64,000 nt of DNA from JANNBN01 sp963763885 (lineage in GTDB: Bacteria; Actinomycetota; Acidimicrobiia; Acidimicrobiales; JANYDT01): positions 1,736,001 to 1,800,000 of the forward strand of contig CAVXQD010000007.1 in assembly GCA_963763885.1 (NCBI GenBank), read 5' to 3'. The notes under the pieces were generated by a model. The model worked only from the letters and a program-made list of their open reading frames with translations, was not told the origin of the DNA and did no database searches. The translations under genes and the position numbers were made by a program. This document shows, piece by piece, positions 7,832 to 16,411 of the stretch. Numbering within the stretch: position 1 is the stretch's first letter; the number at the start of each line of letters is the position of its first letter.

Positions 7832-8858
7832 ATGAGCAGGCCCGACTGGATGCTGGCCAACCCGGCCAAGATCGAAGCCTCGTTGGGCAGGGCACTCGCC
7901 AAGCCGGCCGATGGATGGTTTGTTCTCGGAGCATCACGCTCCTACGGCGGTACGCTGCTGCCCCAGCTCCCCGATCGGTTGCGGCGCGGCCGACATGGGC
8001 AGCCATCGCTTGGACCGTGGCGGGAAACCGTTGCCGACACCGAGTTGGTGCTGTGGCGCAACGAAGCACACGGACTGCTGCATGTCGCTGCAGCAGCTTG
8101 CCCTCACATGGGTGCACACCTTGCCGATGGCCGTGTGCAAGACGGTTGCCTGGTGTGCCCGTGGCACGGCCTGGCCTTGACTGGATCACATGGAAGCTGG
8201 AAAGAACTGCCAGTTCATGATGACGGAGTACTCATATGGGTGCAGATGAATCCCCATGCACCCGATTCACTCGATGCGCCGGTTCTCTCCAAGCGACCTG
8301 ACCTGTTCCTCGACGGCGTGATCCGCGTGGACGGCGACGTGCGAGCCCGCCGATGTGATCGCCAATCGATTGGACCCATGGCACGGCACGCACTTCCATC
8401 CGTACGCGTTCAGCGCGTTACGGGTGATCGAAGAGACAGACGATGCCATCGACCTGCTGGTGTCTTACAAGGTGGTCGGAAAGCTTTCGGTAGAGGTCAC
8501 CGCCCGCTTCGAAACTCCTGATCCGCGAACAATCGTGATGCGGATCGTCGACGGAGAGGGCACCGGTTCCGTCGTCGAAACACACGCCACTCCTCTCATC
8601 AGCGCAGCGCCGGGACGTTTACCACGAACGGCGGTAATCGAAGCGACGCTCGCGACATCGCAACGGCCTGGTTTCATCCACGCCCTACGAGGCGCAGCAG
8701 TCGCACGTCCACTGATCAAGCTGTCGGCGTCACGCCTCTGGAAGGACGACGCCAAGTACGCCGAGCGTCGCTACCGACAACGTTCCGATGCTGACCCAAG
8801 GCGGGTTGCTTCGACTGCGACCCCTGAGTCACGGCAGATCACTACGAAATGGACTTGA
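7832..8858 (+). pseudogene. Rieske [2Fe-2S] protein with DUF5914-like C-terminal domain, frameshifted
   Basis: The first frame (7832 to about 8336) has a Rieske domain with both ligand pairs, ACPHMGAHL and CLVCPWHGLAL. The second frame continues with EPADVIANRLDPWHG, HFHPYAFSALRV and a beta-rich region to TGA 8856-8858, the expected partner domain (DUF5914, seen with actinobacterial carotenoid genes). Removing one base near 8336 joins the frames as RVDG-TCEPADVIANRL. As written the product would stop at 8521 with a scrambled tail. Probably an electron-transfer oxidoreductase acting with the desaturase at 12267-13801 in aromatic carotenoid formation. Broken gene or sequencing error cannot be resolved here. 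Confidence 0.75.
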
Positions 8859-8950
8859 ATAGAACGGGACGAGATGACCTCGGTCGACTTGTTCCGTGAT
8901 AGCGTAAACGAACGCGTGTTCGTCCAAACTGGATCGCTATCGGAGGATGC

Positions 8951-10411
8951 ATGGAACGAAAAGGGACTTCGACATCGAACTTCGGCGTGGGAAAGCGCGA
9001 GGGTCACGACTCAAGCGCCTTCTACCGCAGATTCGAACGCCCAGAACTGTCGTCTGACTCCGTCGTGCCGTTGCCGCGCACCGTTCCAAACCCCTTCGTG
9101 TGTGGAGACGCACGGAGTATGCAGGCGCTCCACGATGGCGAAGTTGCCTTAGTCGTCACGTCACCGCCGTATTTCGCAGGCAAGCAGTACGAAGAGGAAC
9201 TCGAACGAGAAGGTGTTCCGAGTTCTTACGCCGAATACCTCCAATTGCTGGAGGACGTTTTCGAAGACTGCAAGCGCGTGCTCGAACCCGGCGGACGACT
9301 TGCCGTCAACGTTGCGAACCTTGGGCGCAAGCCTTACCGAAGCCTCGCTTCCGATGTCATCGATATCCTGCAACGGCTCGGCCTACTTCTCCGGGGAGAA
9401 GTCATTTGGCAAAAAGGCGAAGGTGCTAGCGGCTCGTGCGCATGGGGATCCTACCGAAGCCCGGCTAACCCCGTCCTACGAGACCTAACTGAGCGAGTGA
9501 TCATTGCCAGCAAGGGCAGATTCGACCGTGCCGTCCCGTCGCGTGTCCGCCAACAAGAGGGTCGGCCATACGAAAGTACGGTGACTGCCGACGAGTTTAT
9601 GGCTGCGACACTCGACGTGTGGCAAATTCCGCCAGAGAACGCGACCAGAGTGAATCACCCGGCACCGTTCCCGACGGCACTCCCAGAACGCCTCATTCAG
9701 CTGTACACATACAAAAACGATCTCGTAGTGGATCCTTTCATGGGCTCAGGGACAACCCTGGTCGCAGCTAATCGACTTGATCGACGGTACCTCGGCTACG
9801 ACCTAGACCCCTCTTACGTGGAAATCGCTAAAAGTCGGGTACGAATCGAGGGACACAGCCATGCGAATGTGGTTCAACCGAATCCATTGCCCCTAGAAAT
9901 CGACCTGACTCTTCCGCCTAGCATCACGGGCGAGGCCGAAGACTTTCAGTCCCGCGCTTCTCGCGAGGGCAAAGCTGCCCAGGACGTCGCCAGACAGGTC
10001 CTAGAGCACGCAAGGTTTTCGATAACACATCGAAACAGCCGCATCCCACGTACTGGTGTCGTGATGAACTTCATCGCGGACGATGCTCTTGAGAACAGCT
10101 GGTATTTCGACGTCTCGGGCGCATTCACCACTACTCGGGGCGGCCTTCTCCGAACCGACACGGTCTGGAAGACCCTCGGGCGCGCAAACGTCTTGTCCCG
10201 GAAGATTCAGAACCACCGGCTTGTATTCCTGACATCACATTTGCCAAAACCTGGCAGCGAAGGCGACGTCGCGCTGCGCGCAGCTGGCCCCACCGCATTT
10301 TTTGACGTTATTGAGATGCTTTCTCCGCGTGACATGGTTCGGCTGACGGCTTACGCAACCGGAACCCACGACAAACCACTCGAGGGATTCTGGCGGGCCA
10401 AGGACCTCTAA
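8951..10411 (+). CDS. DNA methyltransferase (beta-class N4-cytosine/N6-adenine) with an unrecognised C-terminal domain
   Basis: A site-specific DNA methyltransferase: catalytic motif IV TSPPY at residues 70-74 precedes the SAM-binding motif I DPFMGSGTT at 261-269, the circular order of beta-class enzymes. NHPAPFPTALPERLI before motif I is also typical. Residues about 300-486 form an extra domain (WYFDVSGAF, LLRTDTVWKTLGRAN, RLVFLTSHLP) that I do not recognise. Start ATG 8951 follows GGAGG at 8941-8945. It is followed 11 bp later by a small gene and then a putative nuclease, so this is likely the modification component of a restriction-modification-like unit. Confidence 0.85.
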   Translation: MERKGTSTSNFGVGKREGHDSSAFYRRFERPELSSDSVVPLPRTVPNPFVCGDARSMQALHDGEVALVVTSPPYFAGKQYEEELEREGVPSSYAEYLQLLEDVFEDCKRVLEPGGRLAVNVANLGRKPYRSLASDVIDILQRLGLLLRGEVIWQKGEGASGSCAWGSYRSPANPVLRDLTERVIIASKGRFDRAVPSRVRQQEGRPYESTVTADEFMAATLDVWQIPPENATRVNHPAPFPTALPERLIQLYTYKNDLVVDPFMGSGTTLVAANRLDRRYLGYDLDPSYVEIAKSRVRIEGHSHANVVQPNPLPLEIDLTLPPSITGEAEDFQSRASREGKAAQDVARQVLEHARFSITHRNSRIPRTGVVMNFIADDALENSWYFDVSGAFTTTRGGLLRTDTVWKTLGRANVLSRKIQNHRLVFLTSHLPKPGSEGDVALRAAGPTAFFDVIEMLSPRDMVRLTAYATGTHDKPLEGFWRAKDL

Positions 10412-10422
10412 GGTTTTTAATC

Positions 10423-10752
10423 ATGCCCCGACTAGTTGCGCATGCAGTAGTACGAGAGGATCCGCCGCGGGTGTTTCTTGCGGAGGATGAAATGACCTTG
10501 AACTGGGTTCTCGCGTTGCGAGTGGTGGCCCAAACAGAAGTCGAGTCCCTAACAGAGGAAGTCAAACTTCGCCTCCGTCAGGCGATATTGGATGAACAAT
10601 GGGGTGACGCCGTCGAGTTGTGGATCTCGCAGACGGGCACCCCGATTGACGTATATGCATCGACGGAACTTGCGTCGGAATCTGACACCGTCCTCAGTGC
10701 GGCCGAGATCCAGTTCTCTCCGCTATTCCGAGACTCCGGAGCGCCGACTTGA
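10423..10752 (+). CDS. Small protein of unknown function between methyltransferase and putative nuclease
   Basis: A 109-aa acidic protein with no motif I recognise. The middle is predicted helical (TEVESLTEEVKLRLRQAILD) and the end is Ser/Glu rich. It lacks an obvious helix-turn-helix, so it does not look like a classical R-M controller protein. It begins 11 bp after the methyltransferase, and its TGA overlaps the TTG start of the next gene by 4 bp, so it is part of one translationally coupled operon. Possible roles are a nuclease subunit or modulator; this is inference from position only. Confidence 0.7.
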   Translation: MPRLVAHAVVREDPPRVFLAEDEMTLNWVLALRVVAQTEVESLTEEVKLRLRQAILDEQWGDAVELWISQTGTPIDVYASTELASESDTVLSAAEIQFSPLFRDSGAPT

Positions 10753-12247
10753 GCGACGCAAAAACTAATGTCACCGAGTTGGCGACCGCCCTAGGAATAC
10801 TCGACATCCCCGTCAAGAGTGTCGCTGCAAATCAGTTGCCGCCCATCGTTGGGGTCGACCTCCGGGCTTGGGGGTCAGCCGTCGAAGCAGCCGAGGGTGG
10901 TACCCACGCGGACCTATTCGCGATGGCACACGAAAACGGTAGGCACTTCTTTCGGGCTGTGGACGGACTTAACAACCGCAAGCCTCGGCTTGTTCAATGG
11001 AAAGGCCCACACAAAGCGGTCGGAGACGAAGCTACGCCGGCGGATCTGAGGATCGATCACGTGTACTTGATCAGCTGCAAGTACGAAAACAAGGTTCTTC
11101 ACAACTCTTCACCAGGAGCTCTTTTCAATCGGCTGTTGACCGGTGGCCAAGGGAAACGAACCAACACCGACTGGTTCATGGAGGTTGCACCGCTGGAGTA
11201 CCAGGCGTACTACGAGCAGGCGGTGTCACTTCTTGAGGCCTCGGACTTTCCACCGCTCGTGAGCGACCTCCAGAAAACGCATCGAGAGACTCTCAAAGGC
11301 CTGGGTCGGCTCTCGTCACCCGATCTAAGTGCCGCGGCCGGGGAATTCCACTCGCAAGTTGCCCATCGGTCCTCGCAACGTTGGACGGAAAACATTCGAG
11401 CGAACACAGACAATCGAATGATGCTTTGGAGGCTGCTCCGTATTGGAAGCGCACCGTACTTCATTCTCGGCGCTGTTCCAGGAGCAGCCCTTCGACTCAG
11501 GGTGTCGACACCGTGGGACTGGGTCCAACGCTATGACCTCCGTTCTTTCGTCGTTTCGCCAAAGATTGGGGGCCAATCAATGGTGGCGTGGGAGGCCGTC
11601 TACGACGATCGAATGACATCCACACGAAACACAGTCGCCGGACATGTCGAGATCCGTTGGAGCCATGGAAAGTTCGGTGGCCCGCCGGAGGCGAAGCCTC
11701 ACCCTTCGGATCACCAGCACCAAGCAGACCAAGAAGTTTGCTGCGACCGTTCTCGTCGAGACGCTCATCAGCCTTCGTCAACAACCGCCGACACCTGTAC
11801 AACGGATCTGTTTTGTGGCCGCGATGACCCAACGTTTCGTTCTGCACACGACGTCGCGTCTCATCTAACGCCTGGTTCGCGAGTCGCACAACATGAAACG
11901 GATCAGCGATCTGACCGGCATGCGCGAGCATCGTGTCGAACACCAACCGATACGGCCCAGACAAATCCAACGTTCCCCACCGGACATGTTTCAACCACGA
12001 CTCGCTCCGACCCGAAAGCCACCCAATACAAGCTTTCGCGGTCCGTTCCTCGATCATGTCCAGCAGCACACCCCGACCTGAATCAACAATTGAGGTGGAC
12101 CACCGTTTCTGATGACGAGGCCCCTCACGCACAAACAACGTCTCGTCTAACCCCAACGCGACAACGTTCCCGATCCGGTCAGGATCAGCTAACAAGGTTT
12201 ATTTGGACACGCCTGTAAAGGACGTGCCTGGCTACTTTCACCTTTAA
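10749..12247 (+). pseudogene. Putative restriction endonuclease gene, interrupted by a 500-bp IS fragment
   Basis: From TTG 10749 the frame gives 316 convincing residues ending WSHGKFGGPPEAK (AAG at 11694-11696). The next 500 bp are transposase DNA on the other strand. Immediately afterwards, from GTT 12197, another frame reads VYLDTPVKDVPGYFHL and stops at TAA 12245-12247, which looks like the native C-terminus. The restored protein would be 332 aa. DLRIDHVYLISCKYENK (residues 99-115) has the D...xCK spacing of a diverged PD-(D/E)XK nuclease core. As written the frame runs on by chance to 12218. Partner of the methyltransferase at 8951. Confidence 0.7.
11697..12196 (-). mobile_element. Internal fragment of an ISL3-family transposase gene inserted in the nuclease gene
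   Basis: On the minus strand about 166 codons read as the DDE core of an ISL3 transposase: VVALGLDETLFVREG (first Asp), GVLLDMIEERTAKACIGWL, then IADPFHVVRLANQALDETRRR (second Asp), ending at KLLGLLGAGDPKGE. The N-terminal zinc/HTH part, the third catalytic acid and both IS ends are absent, and I find no terminal inverted repeats or clear target duplication. The boundaries share an AAG triplet (11694-11696 and 12194-12196), so breakpoints are ambiguous by 3 bp. Confidence 0.75.
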
Positions 12248-12266
12248 CTCCGGTTAGTACCGGTGG

Positions 12267-13801
12267 TTACTTCTTACGACGGGAGCGTTGCCAGCGCTGC
12301 AGCTTCGTCAGCACTCCCGTTGTGGGAATGGACCACACCGGTTCAGGAGCAAGGCCCCATCGGCCAAGTAGTTCGTTTGCGGCCAAGAACCCGGTTGCCA
12401 CCGCTCGTTCCATCAGGGCAGTGGGGAACGGAACCCGCACCAGGTCGCCGGCAAGCGCAAGACCAGGCGTGGGCGTACCCACCGTTGGCCGACGCGCCCA
12501 GCTACCCGGCTGGAACGCCGGGCAATCTGAACGAACGACGAGGCGCTCATCGAGAATTTTCATGTCCCGCGTTTCGGGATAACACTGCTGCAACTGATCC
12601 AACAGATCTGCGCGAACCCGAGGGTGATCAACGGGGTCCCCGTAGTCCGCACTCAGCGCGTACGCATGGGTCTCGATGACACTTCCACCGGTGCGTCGTG
12701 CCCAAACACGAGCTTCGTCTTGATATCGGTGCACACACGAGATGTTGTCCAGGATGCCGAACCCCGCCGTCCCTGCGAACGGTGCGCGGTCTGCCTGTAC
12801 GTCGGAATCGAACCACACTCGATGCACCGCAAAGGGTGGAGCTGACTCAAGCGCTTGGATATCGGTGCGCCACACAGCGTCGCCCATCCACGGGTTGGCA
12901 CCAACCACATCGTGGAGCCCAGTCACGTTGAGCGCCAAGACCACACCGTGGCGGGTTGAGACCGGCTCAACGCTCCGGACCGGAGAGGACGTGCGGACCC
13001 GGACACCACGCTGCGTCAACGCCCGCTGCGCCGGTTCCCAGAACGCATCAACGAACGGTCGCTGCAGCACATCGAAGCAGATGCCTTCTCGTGTTCCGAG
13101 GAAGTACAGGTGGAACATCATCAGCATTTCACCAGCGCTCATACGATCTTCTGGATTGAAGAACGAATGAGCGAATACCTCAAACAGCATCTGTCGAGCA
13201 TCGCTGGAAACCGCACGCTGTCCAGGTACTCGGCTGCGCTCATGGAATCGAAGCGCGCATACGTATCGTCGCCATCGAATGCGAGCATTTCTGCCGCCTG
13301 ATCGCCGTTGATGCGACGCAGGTCTTTAACGCCAAGCGTGGGCGTGCGCCGGACAAGTTCCAACAGGTTGAAGGGAGGCCGGGATGGGAGTCCCTTGAAT
13401 GACTCAACGGCACCGTCCGGACCGAACAACGGATAGTCCTCGAGTGGCCGCAGCGAGGTGAGTTCGGGATCCCATCGTTTCATCAGCGCGCGTACGTTGT
13501 AGTACTGCCGAAAGAACGCATGGAAGCCACGCTCCATCTGGACGGGACCACCACCTGCACCCGGGTTGAGTTGATCCGGCCATGAACTCACCCGGCCACC
13601 AAGGACCGGCTGTGATTCGTGGAGGTCTACCGTTATTCCACGCTCTGCCAACACCATCGAGGCCGCTGCTCCAGCAAGACCACCTCCGACGACCGTGGCC
13701 CGAAACCCTGAACCAGCGGGCGCACGCAAGGGCAAAGTTGAACTGAGCGGCGTGATCACTGAAGCGCGCGAGTCACGCGCTCCGTTGTACGGCACGGTCA
13801 C
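12267..13801 (-). pseudogene. CrtU/CrtI-like FAD-dependent carotenoid desaturase, frameshifted
   Basis: The N-terminal frame has an FAD dinucleotide fold VVGGGLAGAAASMVLAERG and VLGGRVSSW, then MERGFHAFFRQYYNVRALM, as in CrtU-type and phytoene desaturase-like enzymes. It runs into PAMLDRCC, while the family sequence continues in the next frame as ARQMLFEVFAHSFFNPEDR to a C-terminal FAD-binding end (LALAGDLVRVPFPTALMERA). Restoring one G near 13199 joins PAM-ARQMLFEVF. The start is GTG at 13801, overlapping the upstream methyltransferase stop as GTGA. With the Rieske/DUF5914 protein it may form an aromatic-ring carotenoid desaturase/methylase system. Broken gene versus base-calling error is open. 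Confidence 0.75.
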
Positions 13802-14559
13802 GTGGGGCGCCTCGCGAGAAAGGAATGGACAACACCGTCTTGCCAAAAATCGAAGCGTGCCTTTCCGACCACCGGCAATGTCCGCACACCGGTGAATCCA
13901 TGCTGCTTGAGGCGTGCCTCGAACGCTTTCAAGCCGTCGAACTGGAGGACGCTGCGCCAGAGGTAACGGTAGATGCGCGTGTGGCGACTGGTGATGAGGC
14001 CTGCCGGGATGATAATTCCCCAACACACGCTGGTCCATGTGCCGATGGCCCGCGGCGAATCTCGCACGCTGTACTCGTGGAAGCAGATCGGCGCGCCTGG
14101 TTTGAGCAACGGCATCAACCGATCGAGGCATAGGTCGGGGTCGGCCATATTGCGAATGCCGTACGCCATGAGGATCGCGTCGAACGGTTCGTCACCCAAC
14201 ATCGCAACAGGATCCATTGCGTCACCGTGGACAAAGCTGACGTTTGCGGCAGAACTGAACATCTGCTTGCTGCGCGCCTGTTTGAGCATCCCCGCCGACG
14301 CATCGAGGCCGATGATCGTTGCATCGGGATAGGAGGCGAGAATGCCGGCAGTAGAGAGTCCTGTTCCGCAGCACAAATCGAGAATGCGCAACCCAGCGCC
14401 AGTCCCTGGCAACTCAAGGCGCTGGGCGCTCAGCGCGAGGTGCTCAACGTACCCCGGGTTGCGTTGGACAAGCGTGTCGTACGAGCTTGCGACGATGTCA
14501 AAGTCAGCCGGGACCTCTCGCTTGCGTTCACTGAAAGGCTTGAGCTTGCTGGAGATCAC
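13798..14559 (-). CDS. UbiE/CrtT-like class I SAM-dependent methyltransferase
   Basis: Transfers a methyl group from SAM. Motif I is ILDLCCGTGLSTAGILA near residue 59, followed by IIGLDASAGMLKQA, HGDAMDPV, and YGIRNMADPDLCLD, the signature of the UbiE/MenG subgroup. GTWTSVCWGIIIPAGLITSRHTRIYRYLWRSV is a UbiE-like hydrophobic region suited to a lipid substrate. Length 253 aa fits. Its stop overlaps the GTG start of the desaturase by 4 bp, so a carotenoid substrate (CrtT-like) is more likely than a quinone; the evidence for that is positional. Confidence 0.8.
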   Translation of the reverse strand: MISSKLKPFSERKREVPADFDIVASSYDTLVQRNPGYVEHLALSAQRLELPGTGAGLRILDLCCGTGLSTAGILASYPDATIIGLDASAGMLKQARSKQMFSSAANVSFVHGDAMDPVAMLGDEPFDAILMAYGIRNMADPDLCLDRLMPLLKPGAPICFHEYSVRDSPRAIGTWTSVCWGIIIPAGLITSRHTRIYRYLWRSVLQFDGLKAFEARLKQHGFTGVRTLPVVGKARFDFWQDGVVHSFLARRPT

Positions 14560-14645
14560 AAAGCCACGCTACCGGTGACCTGAAGGTCATCGAGAGTCTG
14601 AGGTTCGTCGCGTGTATCCGTCACACACCGGTGCCACCGGTTAGC

Positions 14646-15668
14646 TCAGGTTTGAAAGTGCGTGCGATGTTGACCTGGAGTCGTTCCGAACGTGCGACGG
14701 AACGCACGATGCATCGTCTCGACCGTTCCGAAACCGGTCGCCGCCGCAATGGATCTGAGGGATCGATCCGTTGACTCCAACAAAGATCGCGCCGCATCGA
14801 GACGTACGGTCTCAACAAACGCTCCCGGCGTGGTGGAAGTCTGACGCTGGAACACGCGGACGAAGTTTCGCTCCGACATGGCTGCGCGTTTTGCGAGCGC
14901 TCGCACCGACAAGTCTTCGCCAGGATGCTGTTGGATCCAAGTCAGCAATGAGGCCACCGGTGTGACTCTGTCTACACCGGCACCGGCATCGGCATCGGCA
15001 TCGGCAGCAGAATCAAACGTTCGGTCAGAGATCGTTGACGCTATGTACTGGGATTGCCCGCCCGAGCGTCGGCGATGGGTGACGAGCGAGCGTGCCACTT
15101 CGTTCGCCCGCTGCGCACCCAGGTCATGGCTGACCATCGCCAACGCAAGATCGATTCCCGCAGTAACCCCCGCCGAGGTCCACCTGTTGCGATCAACACA
15201 GTGGATGGCGTCAGTTTCAACCGCTACGGACGGATAGCGGCTGGCCAAAGCCTCACACCATTGCCAATGCGTTGTGGCCCGGTATCCGTCCAACAACCCG
15301 GCCTCGGCAAGAAGAAACGCACCGGAGCACACAGACCCAACCCGGAGCGCGCCCGCCGCCAGCCGACGCAATGACGCAAGGAGCCGAAGGTCTCGCATCG
15401 CTGCTGGGGTGCCGTTACCGCCGACCACAATGACTGTGTCATGGGAAGCACGAACAGATGAGGCAGTGCGCGTCTGAAAGGACAGACCGGCTGTGCTGGT
15501 AATCAACCCACCTGGCTGTGAAGCGATCACGGTTTCATAGTCGGCGTCGGGATAAAGACCATTCGCCACGGAGAACACATCCAGAGGGCCCGCAAGGTCG
15601 AGCAATTGCATTCCTTCAAAGACGACAAACACGACGCGGCGGAACTGATTTCGGGTCGTGGGCATCAT
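14646..15668 (-). CDS. GlxA-type transcriptional regulator (DJ-1/PfpI domain plus AraC HTH)
   Basis: Residues about 10-190 are a DJ-1/PfpI (class I glutamine amidotransferase-like) sensor domain with the nucleophile-elbow Cys in VGSVCSGAFLLAEAGLLDG. Residues about 235-335 hold the paired AraC helix-turn-helices (LSVRALAKRAAMSERNFVRVFQRQ and SIAAATGFGTVETMHRAFRR). A low-complexity Asp/Ala linker (DADADAGAG) joins them. Length 340 aa is typical. It is divergent from a stand-alone DJ-1/PfpI gene with a spaced inverted repeat between them, so it probably controls that gene and itself. The ligand is unknown. Confidence 0.88.
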   Translation of the reverse strand: MMPTTRNQFRRVVFVVFEGMQLLDLAGPLDVFSVANGLYPDADYETVIASQPGGLITSTAGLSFQTRTASSVRASHDTVIVVGGNGTPAAMRDLRLLASLRRLAAGALRVGSVCSGAFLLAEAGLLDGYRATTHWQWCEALASRYPSVAVETDAIHCVDRNRWTSAGVTAGIDLALAMVSHDLGAQRANEVARSLVTHRRRSGGQSQYIASTISDRTFDSAADADADAGAGVDRVTPVASLLTWIQQHPGEDLSVRALAKRAAMSERNFVRVFQRQTSTTPGAFVETVRLDAARSLLESTDRSLRSIAAATGFGTVETMHRAFRRTFGTTPGQHRTHFQT

Positions 15669-15677
15669 TCGATCCTA

Positions 15678-15716
15678 CTTGGCAGAAATCATCAATCAAT
15701 TGTCATTGCTGCCAAG
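15678..15716. promoter_or_regulatory. Spaced inverted repeat in the divergent GlxA-regulator/DJ-1 promoter region
   Basis: CTTGGCAG (15678-15685) and CTGCCAAG (15709-15716) form perfect 8-bp half sites with centres 31 bp apart, about three helical turns. They lie in the 73-bp gap between the divergent regulator and DJ-1 genes, 26 bp before the DJ-1 start. The spacing suits two regulator dimers or half-sites on one DNA face. Confidence 0.5.
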
Positions 15717-15741
15717 CCTGCACCCACGAGAGAATGTTCGT

Positions 15742-16368
15742 ATGCAGATCGCTCTCGTCCTCTACCCGGGCTTTACCGTGCTCGACATCATCGGGCCGTT
15801 CCAGGTACTGGCATACGTACCAGGCCATGAAATCGTGTGGGTGGCTGAGACCGCTGGACCAGTGCCGGACGACACCAAGCTCACCCCGCTCACGGCCACT
15901 CATTCGTTCTCCGACGTCCTAGCACCAGACGTGGTTGTTGTCCCCGGAGGCATGGCAAACGGCGCGAATCCAGCGCTCACTGACTGGCTGAGATCCGTAC
16001 ACCCAACCACCACTTGGACAACCACCGTGTGCACGGGTTCGCTGCACCTCGCACGCACTGGCCTGCTGGACGGGCTCGCCGCCACAACACACTGGGCATC
16101 TGCTGGGTCACTCAACTCGCTCGGCGCTGCCTATACCGAGCAGCGCGTCGTACAGCAGGGCAAAATCATCACCGCAGCGGGCGTTTCTAGCGGCATCGAC
16201 ATGGCGCTCACGCTTCTGGGCGAGATGCACGGCCCCGCCGTTGCTCAAATGATTCAGCTGGCCATCGAGTACGACCCGCAGCCCCCGTTCGACGCCGGCT
16301 CACCAACGAAGGCGCCGGCAGATGTGGTGGCCGGACTTAAGGCGTTCTTCGCTCAGCCAGCTGAATAG
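15742..16368 (+). CDS. DJ-1/PfpI family protein (isonitrile-hydratase-like)
   Basis: A stand-alone DJ-1/PfpI domain: MQIALVLYPGFTVLDIIGPF at the start, VVVVPGGMANG, and the nucleophilic Cys in TTVCTGSLHLARTGLLDG near residue 98, followed by ATTHWAS and a C-terminal GVSSGIDMALTLLGE. The pattern is close to isonitrile hydratases and to the sensor domain of its divergent neighbour. Start ATG 15742 fits the family N-terminus; an in-frame ATG at 15658 would add 28 unrelated residues and overlap the divergent gene. Length 208 aa. The true substrate is unknown. Confidence 0.85.
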   Translation: MQIALVLYPGFTVLDIIGPFQVLAYVPGHEIVWVAETAGPVPDDTKLTPLTATHSFSDVLAPDVVVVPGGMANGANPALTDWLRSVHPTTTWTTTVCTGSLHLARTGLLDGLAATTHWASAGSLNSLGAAYTEQRVVQQGKIITAAGVSSGIDMALTLLGEMHGPAVAQMIQLAIEYDPQPPFDAGSPTKAPADVVAGLKAFFAQPAE

Positions 16369-16385
16369 CACCCTCAACGCTCAAC

Positions 16386-16406
16386 CGCTCCCCTCAACCG
16401 GGAGCG
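16386..16406. terminator. Hairpin between convergent genes, possible bidirectional terminator
   Basis: CGCTCCC (16386-16392) pairs with GGGAGCG (16400-16406) in the 43-bp gap between the convergent DJ-1 and 2-dehydropantoate reductase-like genes. No T-run follows, so the terminator call is weak. Confidence 0.35.
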
Positions 16407-16411
16407 ATACA

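Noticed and set aside
11497..11696. Minus-strand transposase-like frame continuing into the nuclease gene
   Set aside because: The transposase similarity ends at GAGDPKGE near 11700; beyond it the minus frame is antisense of the nuclease gene.
12197..12218. Nuclease frame ending at 12218 as a native stop
   Set aside because: The frame over 11697-12218 is antisense transposase DNA with no domain; the true tail is in another frame ending at 12247.
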